Made by a program: the position numbers and the translations under genes. Positions 28,600-37,729 of a stretch of 64,000 nucleotides of DNA are shown here, one piece after another. Below the pieces are notes generated by a model. It was not told the origin of the DNA, searched no databases, and saw only the letters and a program-made list of their open reading frames with translations. The stretch's first letter is position 1. Each line of letters opens with the position of its first letter. The DNA comes from Mycolicibacterium sp. MU0050 (lineage in GTDB: Bacteria; Actinomycetota; Actinomycetes; Mycobacteriales; Mycobacteriaceae), in the NCBI RefSeq assembly GCF_963378085.1, contig NZ_OY726395.1, positions 3,720,001 to 3,784,000 on the forward strand, in the 5' to 3' direction.

Positions 28600-29652
28600 T
28601 CAGCGCCACCGCGCCCAGACGTACGGCACCAACGAACGCAGGAAGTCGAGGTCGGGTCCCGGCTGCGCGTCGGCGAAGGCCTCCTCGAAGTGGTCCTGGG
28701 CCACCAGCAGGATGCCCTCGGCGTACTCGCGGGTGAAGTCGATACTGCCGTAGTCGTCCATCAGGGCCCGGACGGTGTGCACCAACTCCGCGGATCGCTC
28801 CGTCCGGCTGCGCCGCAGGTAGTCCCGGACCACCGCGCGGTCGTTGCCCCGGGCCGCGTCGAGCAGGTGGACCAGGGTCAGGGTGCGCTTGCCCTCGTAG
28901 AGGTCGCCCAGGATCTCCTTGCCGTAGGTTCGTTCGTCCCCGATGAGGTTCAGCAGGTCGTCGCGGATCTGGAACGCCGCGCCGAAATGGAACCCGAACC
29001 GGATCAGCGGAGCCAGGGCCGCGGCGCCGGCCGAGCCGATCAGCGCGCCGACCCGCAGCGGGTAGATGGTGGTGTACCAGCACGTCTTGTGCATGATCAG
29101 GTCGAGATAGTCGGCGGGGGCCAGGTCTTCGACGTTGTCGAGCTGCCAGCCGATTTCGGTGGCCTGGCCCTCCAGGGTGCGCATGGCCATGAGGTCGAAT
29201 TCGGCCAGCACCCGGTCGGCCAGGTCCCGGTCGAGTTGCCGAGTCCCCTTGCGCAGCACCTGACTTGCCACGATGGCCAGCCCGTCGCCGGCGTTGAGCG
29301 CCGCCGCCAGCCCGTGGCTGGCCGCCAGGGTGGGTCGGCCGCGACGCAGCTCGCTGCCGTCGGCGATGTCGTCATGCACCAGGAATGCGTTGTGCAGCAG
29401 TTCGATTGCCACCGCCACCGACATCAGCGGCGCCGAGTCGGCACCGAACGCCCGGCCCGACGACAGGCACAGCGCTGCGCGCAGCGCCTTGCCGGGGCGC
29501 GCCGGATACTCCCGCATCGGGCCGTACAGCCACTGCACCGGTTCGCCGTCGGGCATGGCGTCGAGCATCGCGCGCCGAACCTGACGCCCCACCTCGCGCA
29601 GCCGGTCCTCGACCGCCGGCACCAGGTCCGGGCCGTCGGCGAGGCTGGTCAC
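28600..29652 (-). CDS. Polyprenyl diphosphate synthase (IdsA-like)
   Basis: 350 aa from GTG 29652, which overlaps the upstream stop (GTGA). This is an all-alpha trans-isoprenyl diphosphate synthase. The first Asp-rich motif is VHDDIADGSELRRGRPTL (DDxxD followed by RRG). The second is QIRDDLLNL, where the last Asp of the usual DDxxD is Asn. EIGWQLD and GKRTLTL are other family landmarks. It condenses isopentenyl diphosphate with an allylic primer; the residues before the first motif (NAFLVH) do not let me fix chain length. It pairs with a helical/beta-sandwich gene, opposite a desaturase-like flavoprotein operon. Confidence 0.9.
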   Translation of the reverse strand: MTSLADGPDLVPAVEDRLREVGRQVRRAMLDAMPDGEPVQWLYGPMREYPARPGKALRAALCLSSGRAFGADSAPLMSVAVAIELLHNAFLVHDDIADGSELRRGRPTLAASHGLAAALNAGDGLAIVASQVLRKGTRQLDRDLADRVLAEFDLMAMRTLEGQATEIGWQLDNVEDLAPADYLDLIMHKTCWYTTIYPLRVGALIGSAGAAALAPLIRFGFHFGAAFQIRDDLLNLIGDERTYGKEILGDLYEGKRTLTLVHLLDAARGNDRAVVRDYLRRSRTERSAELVHTVRALMDDYGSIDFTREYAEGILLVAQDHFEEAFADAQPGPDLDFLRSLVPYVWARWR

Positions 29653-30350
29653 GGGCCGGGCTCGCAGACCCGCAGCCCGACCGGCAGCCACAACTGCGGA
29701 TAGCCCTGCGCCAGCAGGGTGCCCCGGTACCACCCCGGCGCCACCGTCGCGTCCAGCTGCACCGTGAGTTCGACCCCGCGGCTCGAGCGCGCCGGCATCG
29801 GCACCGCGGCCGGGTGGATCCGCACGGCCCCCGCCGGCACCGTCGCACCGTCGGGCGCCAGCAGATCGGCGCACCGCAGCCGGACCGGCCCGAGGTCGGA
29901 GCGGCCCAGGTTGTGCAGCCACACCTCGGCCGTCGCCGCGCCACCGGGCGCGGCGCTCAGCTCGATGCGGCCCGACGCGACGGAGCCGCTGAAGTCCAAC
30001 GCCGCACCCTCGGCCCCGGACGACTTGTCGGGCAAGGTCCCCGGCAGCAGCTGCTCGACCATCGACAGCCACGAGCGCAGCAGGGGCTCGACGTCCGGGG
30101 CCCCGAACAGGTCGGCGCGTCGATCCTGTTCGACGTTGGCCGCCTTGCCCTCCGGTCGGGATTCGCGGGCGCCCCCCTCCATTCCGTTCAGGCCGGTCGC
30201 GGCAATTCGGATGAACCGGTCGACCAATCCGGTGGCGGCCCGCAAACCCTCGGCCTGAATAGCCGTCAGCGCCCGCACATTTGCCGCCGGATCGAATACC
30301 GACGCCCACGGGAGATCGCCGCTCGACGCAGCCCCATTTCCGCGCTCCAT
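29649..30350 (-). CDS. Uncharacterised protein: helical N-terminus, beta-sandwich C-terminus
   Basis: 233 aa from ATG 30350 with an AAGGAG site. The N-terminal half is amphipathic helix of phasin-like character (VFDPAANVRALTAIQAEGLR, TGLVDRFIRIA, PLLRSWLSMVEQLLPG). The C-terminal half looks like an Ig-type beta-sandwich (GRIELSAAPGGAATAEVWLH ... VELTVQLDATVAPGWYRGTL ... LWLPVGLRV). It has no signal peptide, membrane segment or catalytic motif. Its stop overlaps the polyprenyl synthase start, and it diverges from the 676-aa gene. The C-terminal YRG...VGL pattern recurs at the end of that 676-aa protein. Function unknown; possibly a structural or surface protein. Confidence 0.75.
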   Translation of the reverse strand: MERGNGAASSGDLPWASVFDPAANVRALTAIQAEGLRAATGLVDRFIRIAATGLNGMEGGARESRPEGKAANVEQDRRADLFGAPDVEPLLRSWLSMVEQLLPGTLPDKSSGAEGAALDFSGSVASGRIELSAAPGGAATAEVWLHNLGRSDLGPVRLRCADLLAPDGATVPAGAVRIHPAAVPMPARSSRGVELTVQLDATVAPGWYRGTLLAQGYPQLWLPVGLRVCEPGP

Positions 30351-30433
30351 GGGCCTACTCCTTCGATGATCCCACCCGCAATCGGGCCCGCGTGACGGTA
30401 TGCTAACTGCGCATACGGGCCAAGGAGGGGGCA
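30351..30433. promoter_or_regulatory. Bidirectional promoter with a perfect dyad
   Basis: 83 bp separate the two divergent arms of the isoprenoid-associated cluster. GTATGC (30398-30403) and GCATAC (30411-30416) form a perfect inverted repeat with a 7-nt spacer. The flanks are locally AT-richer than the surrounding genes. The arrangement suggests co-regulation of both arms by a dimeric repressor or activator. No DNA-binding regulator is encoded adjacent to it. Confidence 0.45.
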
Positions 30434-32464
30434 ATGGCTGCGTTGCGTTCGCTACTCGAGGTTTACGGGGCACTCGACGCTGCGGTGGTGCATGGGGCCG
30501 ATTCGGCGATCACCAGTACCGTGGACGAATTTCTCCCCGGGGCATCGGCCAATACGGGGTGGTATCGCGAACTCGAAACCTTGTTCTTTCCCGAGAGTCC
30601 GCGGCTGGAACCGAGCTTCGCACATGCCATTTCGGAAATGGAAGAATCGATCGACGGCAAGAATCCGCTGACCCCGGCCGAGAAGTCGCGCTTGCTCTAC
30701 GCGACCACCGCGCTGTGTCGGGTGCATCAGGACGCCCCCGCGCCGGCGGACCCGGGCGCTGCCCCGCCCTGGGAAGGCGAAGACGAAACGCGTCCCTTCG
30801 AGGAGTACGTCGCCCGCGCACTCGCCCTGCTGGGGCCGCCGGCCGCGCAGGCCCCCAGGGGCGCCGACAGTTACGAGCAACGCCGGGAGACGTTCGTAGG
30901 ATCCTGTCAGAAACCTGACAGCCCGATCCAAGGTTTCCTCGACCAGTTGCCGCTGCGGATGGCGCGCCGCGACCAGTTCTACAGCTTCCGCAAATACACG
31001 GTCGACGCGCTGGACCTCGACCCCGACATCCTGGGCATCCCGGTGTGCCACGCGTCGGTGATCGACGTGTGCGGTACCGAGGCGGTGGTGGTGGACACCG
31101 AGTGCAGCACCGCGGCGGTGTCGCTGGACGAGCTGAAGAAGGTCGTCAACCCGTTCAATTGGCATCACAACTACAACGAGTTCTTCTGCAGCATGGAGGC
31201 CATCGCCGCCCCGGAGCGCCCCGACGGCTGGTGCCGCGTGCTCGAGCGGGTCGGCCTGTGCCGGTTCAGCGGCCAGCATCACCTGTGCACCGCGTTGAAG
31301 TACCACGTTTCGGTGAGCTCCCCGACGGACAAGATCCCTTGGGCACGAATCGATTACGACTTGGACGACCCGCGCCCCGGCCGCGGCGGCGACGGTCGGG
31401 TCACCGTCGACCGGGGTTACATCAACATGTGGGCCCACAACGCCACCAACAGTGCCGCAACCAAGGGCGTGACCGTCCGGACCCGCAAGGTCGTGCACAT
31501 CACCGACGTGTCGCCGTACGCGCAGGCTCGGCTGGTCTGCATCACCGGCTACGGCACGGCCTCGGGGGACTTCCTGATCGGGGCGGCCCAGAACCCGTCG
31601 AACGAGTGCAAAGGGTTCGAACACTACGACACCGGCGTGCCGGTGCCCCCGACGCCGACACCGAGCCCGCCGGCGGCGGGGGCCGCGGCCGGCGGCGGGG
31701 CCGACGGCGGTGTGCGCCCCACCGCCGACCACGCCGTCACCTCGGCGGTCAAGCTCTGGACCGACGCCGCCGCGGCCATCAGCAGCAGCTACTTCAACCT
31801 GGCCGGGCGGTGGTCGGCCGGCACGCTGAGCCTCGAAGACATCACCCGCCACTATCAGGGCGTCACCCAACAACTGGTGACCAAGCCCCTCGAATACCTC
31901 GAGACGGTCACCCGGCCGCGCTACCCGACCCCGCCCGGCGCGGAGCCGTCGCCCTCCGAGGAGGCCAACCCGGTGCTGCGCGAACAGGAGGCCACCGCAC
32001 AGGCACTCTGGGAACAGCTCGGGATCATCGTCACCAACGCCGCCGACGAGGACAAGGCCGGCAAGTGGGGCATCAACGGCTGGATCCGCACCATTCACGA
32101 CCTGATCGACCTGCAGATCCGCACCGTGGCCGGATATCTGAAGGCCGCCGCGGCGGGGCCGTGGTTCGGCGGTCTGCCCGCCGGCAGACCCTGGCCGTCG
32201 GAGAAGGTGTTCGTCGATTCCCAGCCCTATCCGCGGCGGCTGGCGGCCGTCGACTTCCGCCGGGTGGGCCGCAGCAACGACACCGTGGCCCCCGCGCTGA
32301 TCGGTTTCCAACCTGCGGTGCTGGACGCCAACGCCGATCACTTCGTGGTCTACCTGACCGACGAGTGCCGGATCGGGTCCAACTACCGCGGAATCGTGCG
32401 GCTGTCGAGATACGACGGGATCCCGGCCGAGCCGACAGAAGAGCAGATCACCGTCGGACTGTGA
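30434..32464 (+). CDS. Uncharacterised 676-aa Cys-rich multidomain protein
   Basis: Start ATG 30434 follows AAGGAGGGG. I do not recognise the family. About 1-170 is helical with acidic stretches. About 180-400 is a compact region rich in Cys, Trp and aromatics (VCHASVIDVCGTEAVVVD, NPFNWHHNYNEFFCSM, RFSGQHHLCTALKYHVSV) that recalls START/SRPBCC lipid-binding folds, but only weakly. A Pro/Gly linker (PVPPTPTPSPP) leads to a phasin-like helical part (SAVKLWTDAAAAISSSYFNL). The C-terminus ends in a predicted beta region with NYRGIVRLSRY...VGL. No signal peptide or membrane segment. Twelve or so Cys suggest metal or thiol chemistry. It precedes the cyclase gene by 7 nt. Confidence 0.7.
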   Translation: MAALRSLLEVYGALDAAVVHGADSAITSTVDEFLPGASANTGWYRELETLFFPESPRLEPSFAHAISEMEESIDGKNPLTPAEKSRLLYATTALCRVHQDAPAPADPGAAPPWEGEDETRPFEEYVARALALLGPPAAQAPRGADSYEQRRETFVGSCQKPDSPIQGFLDQLPLRMARRDQFYSFRKYTVDALDLDPDILGIPVCHASVIDVCGTEAVVVDTECSTAAVSLDELKKVVNPFNWHHNYNEFFCSMEAIAAPERPDGWCRVLERVGLCRFSGQHHLCTALKYHVSVSSPTDKIPWARIDYDLDDPRPGRGGDGRVTVDRGYINMWAHNATNSAATKGVTVRTRKVVHITDVSPYAQARLVCITGYGTASGDFLIGAAQNPSNECKGFEHYDTGVPVPPTPTPSPPAAGAAAGGGADGGVRPTADHAVTSAVKLWTDAAAAISSSYFNLAGRWSAGTLSLEDITRHYQGVTQQLVTKPLEYLETVTRPRYPTPPGAEPSPSEEANPVLREQEATAQALWEQLGIIVTNAADEDKAGKWGINGWIRTIHDLIDLQIRTVAGYLKAAAAGPWFGGLPAGRPWPSEKVFVDSQPYPRRLAAVDFRRVGRSNDTVAPALIGFQPAVLDANADHFVVYLTDECRIGSNYRGIVRLSRYDGIPAEPTEEQITVGL

Positions 32465-32471
32465 GCAGCCG

Positions 32472-35400
32472 TTGACCCCTCAGCCCAGCATCGAAGAGTT
32501 GCTCGACCGCGCGGTCGCCGCCATCAACCGGGGCGACCGCGCCACCGCCGATGCGCTGGCGGGCCAGGTGCTGGCCGTCGACGGCAGCAACACCGACGCC
32601 GAGGGGCTGCTGGACTCCCCGCAGGATGGTGGTGAGATCCGCAGGCTGACAATTCTTTTCGCCGACCTGGTGGATTCGACGGCGCTGTCCACCCGGATCG
32701 AACCCGAGGTGTACCGCACCGTCGTGGGCCACTACCGCGATCGGGTGCTGCGCATCGTCGACCGTTACGAGGGCCATGTGGGGTCCACCAAGGGCGACGG
32801 GCTGCTCGCGGTGTTCGGCCACCCCACGGCGCACGAGGACGACGCGCGCCGCGCCGTGCAGGCGGGCCTGGACATCACCCGGGAGGTCGCGGAACTCAGC
32901 GACCGGGTCCGCCGCCGCTTCGGTTTCGACATCGCGGTGCGGGTCGGCGTGCATCGCGGTTTGGTCTACCTCGACATCGCCCAGGACGACGTCTACGGCC
33001 TGGGCGCGAATCTGGCGGCCCGGATGTGCAGCCTGGCCGACCCGGACGCGGTCGCCGTGTCCGCGGCCATCGCCCAATTGGTACGCGATGAGTACGAATT
33101 GGAACAGCGACCCGCCGCGCTGGTCAAGGGGGTGGAGGAGCCGGTCGCCCATTTCCGGGTGATCGGTGAACGCGACACGTCCGCGATCTTCCACGGGCCG
33201 CTCATCGGCCGCGAAGTCGAGGTCGAACGGCTGTACCGGGCCTGGGCGCAGGCCGACGCGGGCGCCCTGAGAACGCCCGGGATCGTGCTGTGCGGCGAGG
33301 GTGGCATCGGTAAGTCCCGGCTGGTCGGCTCGGTGGTCGAACTCGCCCAACGGGACCGCGCCCCGGTGATCCGAATCTTCGGTTCGCCGTTCCACACCCA
33401 CGTCGGGCTCCGACCGGTGCGGCGCCTGCTGGAACGCCGGTGCGGAATCAAACGACACTCGGACCCCGCCCAGGCCCTGCGCAGGCTCACCGAGGAGCTG
33501 AATTCAGTTGGCCTGGAGCCCAACCGCTTCGTTCCGCTGCTGGCGCCGGTGCTGGGACTCGCGCCGGACAGCGGCTACCAGGTGCCGACCGCGAACGCGG
33601 CGCGGCTCTACCAGCAGATCGCCGAGGCCGTCCGCGACTACCTGCTGGCCTGTGTCGGGGCCGGCCCGGGGCTGATCGTGTTCGAGGATCTCCACTGGTA
33701 CGACGAGGACACCGTGGCGGTGGTCGAGGCCCTGCTGCGCGAGCCGCACGGGCACGTCCTGGCGCTGATCACCGACCGCGAGGTGCCGACGCTGCCCGGC
33801 ACCCCGGAGACCGTGGCGCTGCGACCGCTCGACGACGACGAGGCCGACCAGCTGATCCGCGCGTTGCATCCGCAATTGGGTCACCGGGCCCGCAAGAAGG
33901 TGCGGCAGCGGTGCGACGGGATTCCGCTCTACATCGAGGAGGTGGTGGCCAAGGTCAAGGAGCAGCCCGTCGACGCCGCCACGACACAGGTGCCCGACAC
34001 CCTGTACGAGGCCCTGATCGCGCGGGTGCGGTCCAGCGCGAAATCCCGCGTGGTGGTCGAGGCCGCGGCGCTGACCGGCGGGCTCATCGACGGTCAGTTG
34101 CTCCGGTCGGTGGTCGACCTGGACCGGCGCGAGGTGGACGAGATCCTCGACGAGCTGACCCGCGGCCGGGTGCTGCAGCCGGTGGGCAAGAACCGCTGGC
34201 GCTTCCACCACGAACTGTTGCGCGAGGTCGCCGCCGAGCTCTCGCCCCCGAGTGTGCAGCGGCGCGTGCACATCCGGATCGCCGACGCGCTGGTGGCGGG
34301 CGCCTCGGAGGGCACCCCCGAGTGGACCCAGATCGCCTATCACTACGAGAAGGCACAGAAGTTCGACGAGGCCGCGTCGGCCTACCAGAAGGCCTCCGTC
34401 AACGCCCGGCAGCGCGGTGCGCTCATCGAGTCTCAGAGCCACCTCGCCCGCGCGCTGGAGAACGTGCAGCGGTTGCCCAGCAGCCACGCCCGCGACATCC
34501 ACGAGGTCGACATCCGGCTCGAACGCGGGTTCCTGGCATCGACGGCCGCCGGGCATGCCAGCGCGGAGGCCGCGGCCGAGTTCGAACGTTGCCTGCAGCT
34601 GATCAGCGACGAACCGGGGCTGGCGCTCTACGCGACGTTCACTGGCCTCTGGAGTTACTACGCGACCCGCGGCGATCTGCGCCGCGCCACCGAACTGGTG
34701 CAGGCGCTGCGCCTGCGCCTGGCGGACATGCCGGACTGGTACCGCGCCGCGATCGACGCCGTGTTCGGCTCCCTGGCGGTCTTCCGCGGTGAGTTCGACT
34801 CCGCGAGCGCAACTCTGGAGGGCGCCGCGCTGGCGGTGGAAGGCCTGGACTCCGCCGAGATCGAGGGAGCGTGGTTCGCGCCCAACGACCCTGTCGCCGG
34901 GATGTACACCTTCATCGGGTTCACCCGGTTCATCCAGGGCGACCTCTCCGGTGCCGAGGAGGCCTTCGCCAAGATGGAACGGCGCTGCCGGACGCTGCCG
35001 TTCCCGCACGGCCCGTTCACCCTGTGCTACGGCCACACCATCGAATCGCTGATCCGCACCGAGGCCGGCCAGAACGACCGCGCCGCAGCGCTCGTCGGTG
35101 CGGTGGCAGCCATCGGCGAGCAGTCCGGCTTCGACGAATGGGTGATGGTCGCCGGCAGCGCCGGCGCCAGCGCCCAGTCCCGCGGGTCGCTGGCCGGCGG
35201 CCCGCGCGACCCGGCGGCACTGGAGGCGCACATCCAGAACCTGACCGCCATCGTCGAGGCCTGGCGGGCCGCCGACCTGGTCTCCTTCCTGTGCTGGTAC
35301 GACGCCGCCCTGGCCCAGACCCTGGTGGCGGCCGGCCGCAAGGACGCCGCGCGGGACCGCATCGATCTGGCGCTGGAGATGTCGCGGCAGACCGACTGGC

Positions 35401-35654
35401 ACATCTACGACGCGGAGCTGCGGCGCCTGCGCGCCCAGACCCACGACAACCCGCAGGCCGCCGAGGCGGACCTGCGCGCGGCGCTCGACATCGCCCGCCG
35501 GCAGGGCGCGTTGGTGTTCGAATTGCGCGCTGCCGCAGACGCGTTCAGGATTCTCGGGGAGCCCTGCCGATCCCAGTTGCTGGCGGTGTTGAGCCGGTTC
35601 CCGGCGGGCCAGGACTGGCCCGACCTGGCCCGCATCCGTTCGCTGGTCGGGTGA
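32472..35654 (+). CDS. Class III nucleotide cyclase fused to STAND-type ATPase and TPR region
   Basis: 1060 aa from a TTG at 32472. The cyclase domain (about 57-215) has RLTILFADLVDST, with metal ligands Asp65 and Asp109 (STKGDGLLAVFG), and GLGANLAARMCSL. An AAA/STAND ATPase follows: Walker A GEGGIGKSRLV (~275-285), Walker B LIVFEDLHWYDED. From ~600 to the end are TPR-like helical repeats (AYHYEKAQKFDEAASAYQKA). This is the architecture of actinobacterial cyclase-LuxR-like sensors but without a C-terminal HTH. It probably makes cAMP in response to a ligand or partner bound by the repeats. It is coupled to the downstream flavoprotein by a TGATG overlap. Confidence 0.88.
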   Translation: MTPQPSIEELLDRAVAAINRGDRATADALAGQVLAVDGSNTDAEGLLDSPQDGGEIRRLTILFADLVDSTALSTRIEPEVYRTVVGHYRDRVLRIVDRYEGHVGSTKGDGLLAVFGHPTAHEDDARRAVQAGLDITREVAELSDRVRRRFGFDIAVRVGVHRGLVYLDIAQDDVYGLGANLAARMCSLADPDAVAVSAAIAQLVRDEYELEQRPAALVKGVEEPVAHFRVIGERDTSAIFHGPLIGREVEVERLYRAWAQADAGALRTPGIVLCGEGGIGKSRLVGSVVELAQRDRAPVIRIFGSPFHTHVGLRPVRRLLERRCGIKRHSDPAQALRRLTEELNSVGLEPNRFVPLLAPVLGLAPDSGYQVPTANAARLYQQIAEAVRDYLLACVGAGPGLIVFEDLHWYDEDTVAVVEALLREPHGHVLALITDREVPTLPGTPETVALRPLDDDEADQLIRALHPQLGHRARKKVRQRCDGIPLYIEEVVAKVKEQPVDAATTQVPDTLYEALIARVRSSAKSRVVVEAAALTGGLIDGQLLRSVVDLDRREVDEILDELTRGRVLQPVGKNRWRFHHELLREVAAELSPPSVQRRVHIRIADALVAGASEGTPEWTQIAYHYEKAQKFDEAASAYQKASVNARQRGALIESQSHLARALENVQRLPSSHARDIHEVDIRLERGFLASTAAGHASAEAAAEFERCLQLISDEPGLALYATFTGLWSYYATRGDLRRATELVQALRLRLADMPDWYRAAIDAVFGSLAVFRGEFDSASATLEGAALAVEGLDSAEIEGAWFAPNDPVAGMYTFIGFTRFIQGDLSGAEEAFAKMERRCRTLPFPHGPFTLCYGHTIESLIRTEAGQNDRAAALVGAVAAIGEQSGFDEWVMVAGSAGASAQSRGSLAGGPRDPAALEAHIQNLTAIVEAWRAADLVSFLCWYDAALAQTLVAAGRKDAARDRIDLALEMSRQTDWHIYDAELRRLRAQTHDNPQAAEADLRAALDIARRQGALVFELRAAADAFRILGEPCRSQLLAVLSRFPAGQDWPDLARIRSLVG

Positions 35655-37705
35655 TGCGCGGCCGCGACAAGGTCGCCATCCTGGGCGGCGGCATGGCCGG
35701 CCTGACCGCGGCCTGGCGCCTCAGCGAGGCGGGTTGGCGGGACCGCTTCGACTCCATCACCGTGTATCAGCGCGGTTGGCGCCTCGGCGGCAAGGCGGCG
35801 TCGAGCCGGGGCGCGCACGGCCGCATCGAGGAACACGGGCTGCATATCTGGCTCGGTTCCTACGAGAATGCCTTCGCCCTGCTGCGCGAGTGTTACGCCG
35901 AATTGGACCGCGCGGCAACGGACCCCGACGCCCCGGTGCAGACCTGGGACCAGGCGCTGGTTCCCGCGGATCAGCTCGGAATGGCCGACCGCTGGAACGG
36001 CGGGTGGTCGGTCTGGCCCGGGAGGTTCAGCCGCAACGGCGAGGTCCCCGGCGAACCCGGGGCCGGCGGCCGCGAGATCACGGCGGTCGATCTCGCCCGC
36101 CGGTCGCTGGGGCTGATCCTCGACTTCGCCGACTCCCTGGCCGCCGACGCCCCGGACCTGATGCTCTCGGCCGCACCGCTGCCGTTGCAACGCCTGGACA
36201 CGGTGCGGCGGGGCGCCCTGGCGGCGTTGACCATCCTGGCGGACCCCGCCGGATTCTCACCGGAGGCGCGCGGGGTGCTCGAGGCGCCGCTGGACGGGTT
36301 GCGCGACGCGCTGGATTACGAGGGTCGCCCCGACCACCGCCGATTCTGGCTGCTGTTGTCCGTGCTGACCGCCACGGTGCGGGGGCTGATCGCCGACAAC
36401 CTCGTCACCGACCCGCAGGGCTTTCGCGCGCTCAACGACGAGGAGTACGGCGCCTGGCTGCTGCGGCACGGCGCGCATCCGGACGTGTTGGACTTCGCCC
36501 TGATCCGCGGTCTCTACGACATGGTGTTCGGCTACGCCGACGGCGACTGCGAGCGGCCCGCCTTCGCCGCCGGGTTGGGCGTGCTGCTCACCGGCATCGC
36601 CCTGTTCCAGTACAAGGGCGCGTTCTTCTGGAAGATGACCGCCGGCATGGGCGACGTGGTGATCGCACCGCTGTACCAGGTGCTGCGCCGGCGCGGGGTG
36701 CGGTTCGAGTTCTTCCACCGGGTCGATCACCTGCACCTCGACGAGCGCCGCCTGACCGTCGAGGCGATCTCGGTGGGACGTCAGGTCCGCCTGGCCGCGG
36801 GCCGCGACCACTATGAACCCCTGATCCGGGTCGGCGGCCTGCCGGTCTTTCCGGCCGCGCCGCTGGCCGAGCAGATCGACCCGCGCCCCGGCCTGGCTGA
36901 ACTCGAATGCCATTTCGGCGACGATCGCCGCGATGCCGAGAGGCGAGTCCTGCGGCGCGGCATCGACTTCGACCGGGTGGTGCTGGCCGCCTCGCTGGGC
37001 ATGGTGGAACTGATCTGCACCGAGCTGATCGCCGACCGGCCGGAGTGGCGGCAGCTGACGCAACGGGTCCGCACCGTGGCCACCCAGTCCTTCCAGCTGT
37101 GGCTGCGGCGCAGCGAGGACGACTTGGGTTGGGCGCGACCGGGTGTCACGACCAGTGGCTACGTCGCGCCGTTCGACACCTGGGCGTCGATGCCCCAAAC
37201 CCTGTGGGCGGAGGCCTGGCCCGCCGCCGAGCGGCCCCGGGCGGTCGCCTACTTCTGCGGGGTCCTCGACGCGCCGTGGCCGGCCGAGGCCGCGCCGCAG
37301 GACTACCGCCGGCGCTGCCGGGACCGCGTGGAGACCGCCGCCGTCGACCACCTCGATCGTCACCTCGGCCTGTATCTGCCCGGCGCGGTCACCGCGGCGG
37401 GCTTCGACTGGGACCTGCTGTGCGGCGCCGAGGGTGCTCGCGGCGCCGCGGCAGTGCGCACCCAGCACGTCAGCGTGAACATCGACCCCTCGGACCGCTA
37501 CGTGCAGTCGGTGCCCGGCTCGGACAAGTACCGGCTGCGGGCCGACGAAAGTGGCTACGACAACCTGGTTTTGGCCGGCGACTGGATCGATTGCGGCCTG
37601 AACGCGGGATGCATCGAAGCGGCCGTGATGTCGGGGCTGCAGGCCGCCAACGCATTGCTCGGGCGGGGGCGGCTCCATCGGATCCGCGGCTTCCACCTGC
37701 CGTGA
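35654..37705 (+). CDS. FAD-dependent carotene-desaturase-like oxidoreductase
   Basis: 683 aa from ATG 35654, overlapping the cyclase stop. The N-terminal dinucleotide-binding motif VAILGGGMAGLTAAWRLSEA is followed by GWRLGGKAASSRG and IEEHGLHIWLGSYENAFALL. The C-terminal FAD clamp is NLVLAGDWIDCGLNAGCIEA. This is the amine-oxidase/phytoene-zeta-carotene-desaturase/hydroxysqualene-dehydroxylase superfamily, but longer than typical desaturases (~480-570 aa) by an insertion in the middle. No transmembrane segment is evident. With a polyprenyl synthase next door, an isoprenoid substrate is the natural guess. Confidence 0.85.
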   Translation: MRGRDKVAILGGGMAGLTAAWRLSEAGWRDRFDSITVYQRGWRLGGKAASSRGAHGRIEEHGLHIWLGSYENAFALLRECYAELDRAATDPDAPVQTWDQALVPADQLGMADRWNGGWSVWPGRFSRNGEVPGEPGAGGREITAVDLARRSLGLILDFADSLAADAPDLMLSAAPLPLQRLDTVRRGALAALTILADPAGFSPEARGVLEAPLDGLRDALDYEGRPDHRRFWLLLSVLTATVRGLIADNLVTDPQGFRALNDEEYGAWLLRHGAHPDVLDFALIRGLYDMVFGYADGDCERPAFAAGLGVLLTGIALFQYKGAFFWKMTAGMGDVVIAPLYQVLRRRGVRFEFFHRVDHLHLDERRLTVEAISVGRQVRLAAGRDHYEPLIRVGGLPVFPAAPLAEQIDPRPGLAELECHFGDDRRDAERRVLRRGIDFDRVVLAASLGMVELICTELIADRPEWRQLTQRVRTVATQSFQLWLRRSEDDLGWARPGVTTSGYVAPFDTWASMPQTLWAEAWPAAERPRAVAYFCGVLDAPWPAEAAPQDYRRRCRDRVETAAVDHLDRHLGLYLPGAVTAAGFDWDLLCGAEGARGAAAVRTQHVSVNIDPSDRYVQSVPGSDKYRLRADESGYDNLVLAGDWIDCGLNAGCIEAAVMSGLQAANALLGRGRLHRIRGFHLP

Positions 37706-37729
37706 TCGTCTGCCGAAATCGAGGCGGGC

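Noticed and set aside
34871..35653. A 261-codon N-terminal extension of the desaturase-like flavoprotein
   Set aside because: It reads the cyclase gene in another frame; the flavoprotein begins at the TGATG overlap with its dinucleotide-binding motif at residue 8.
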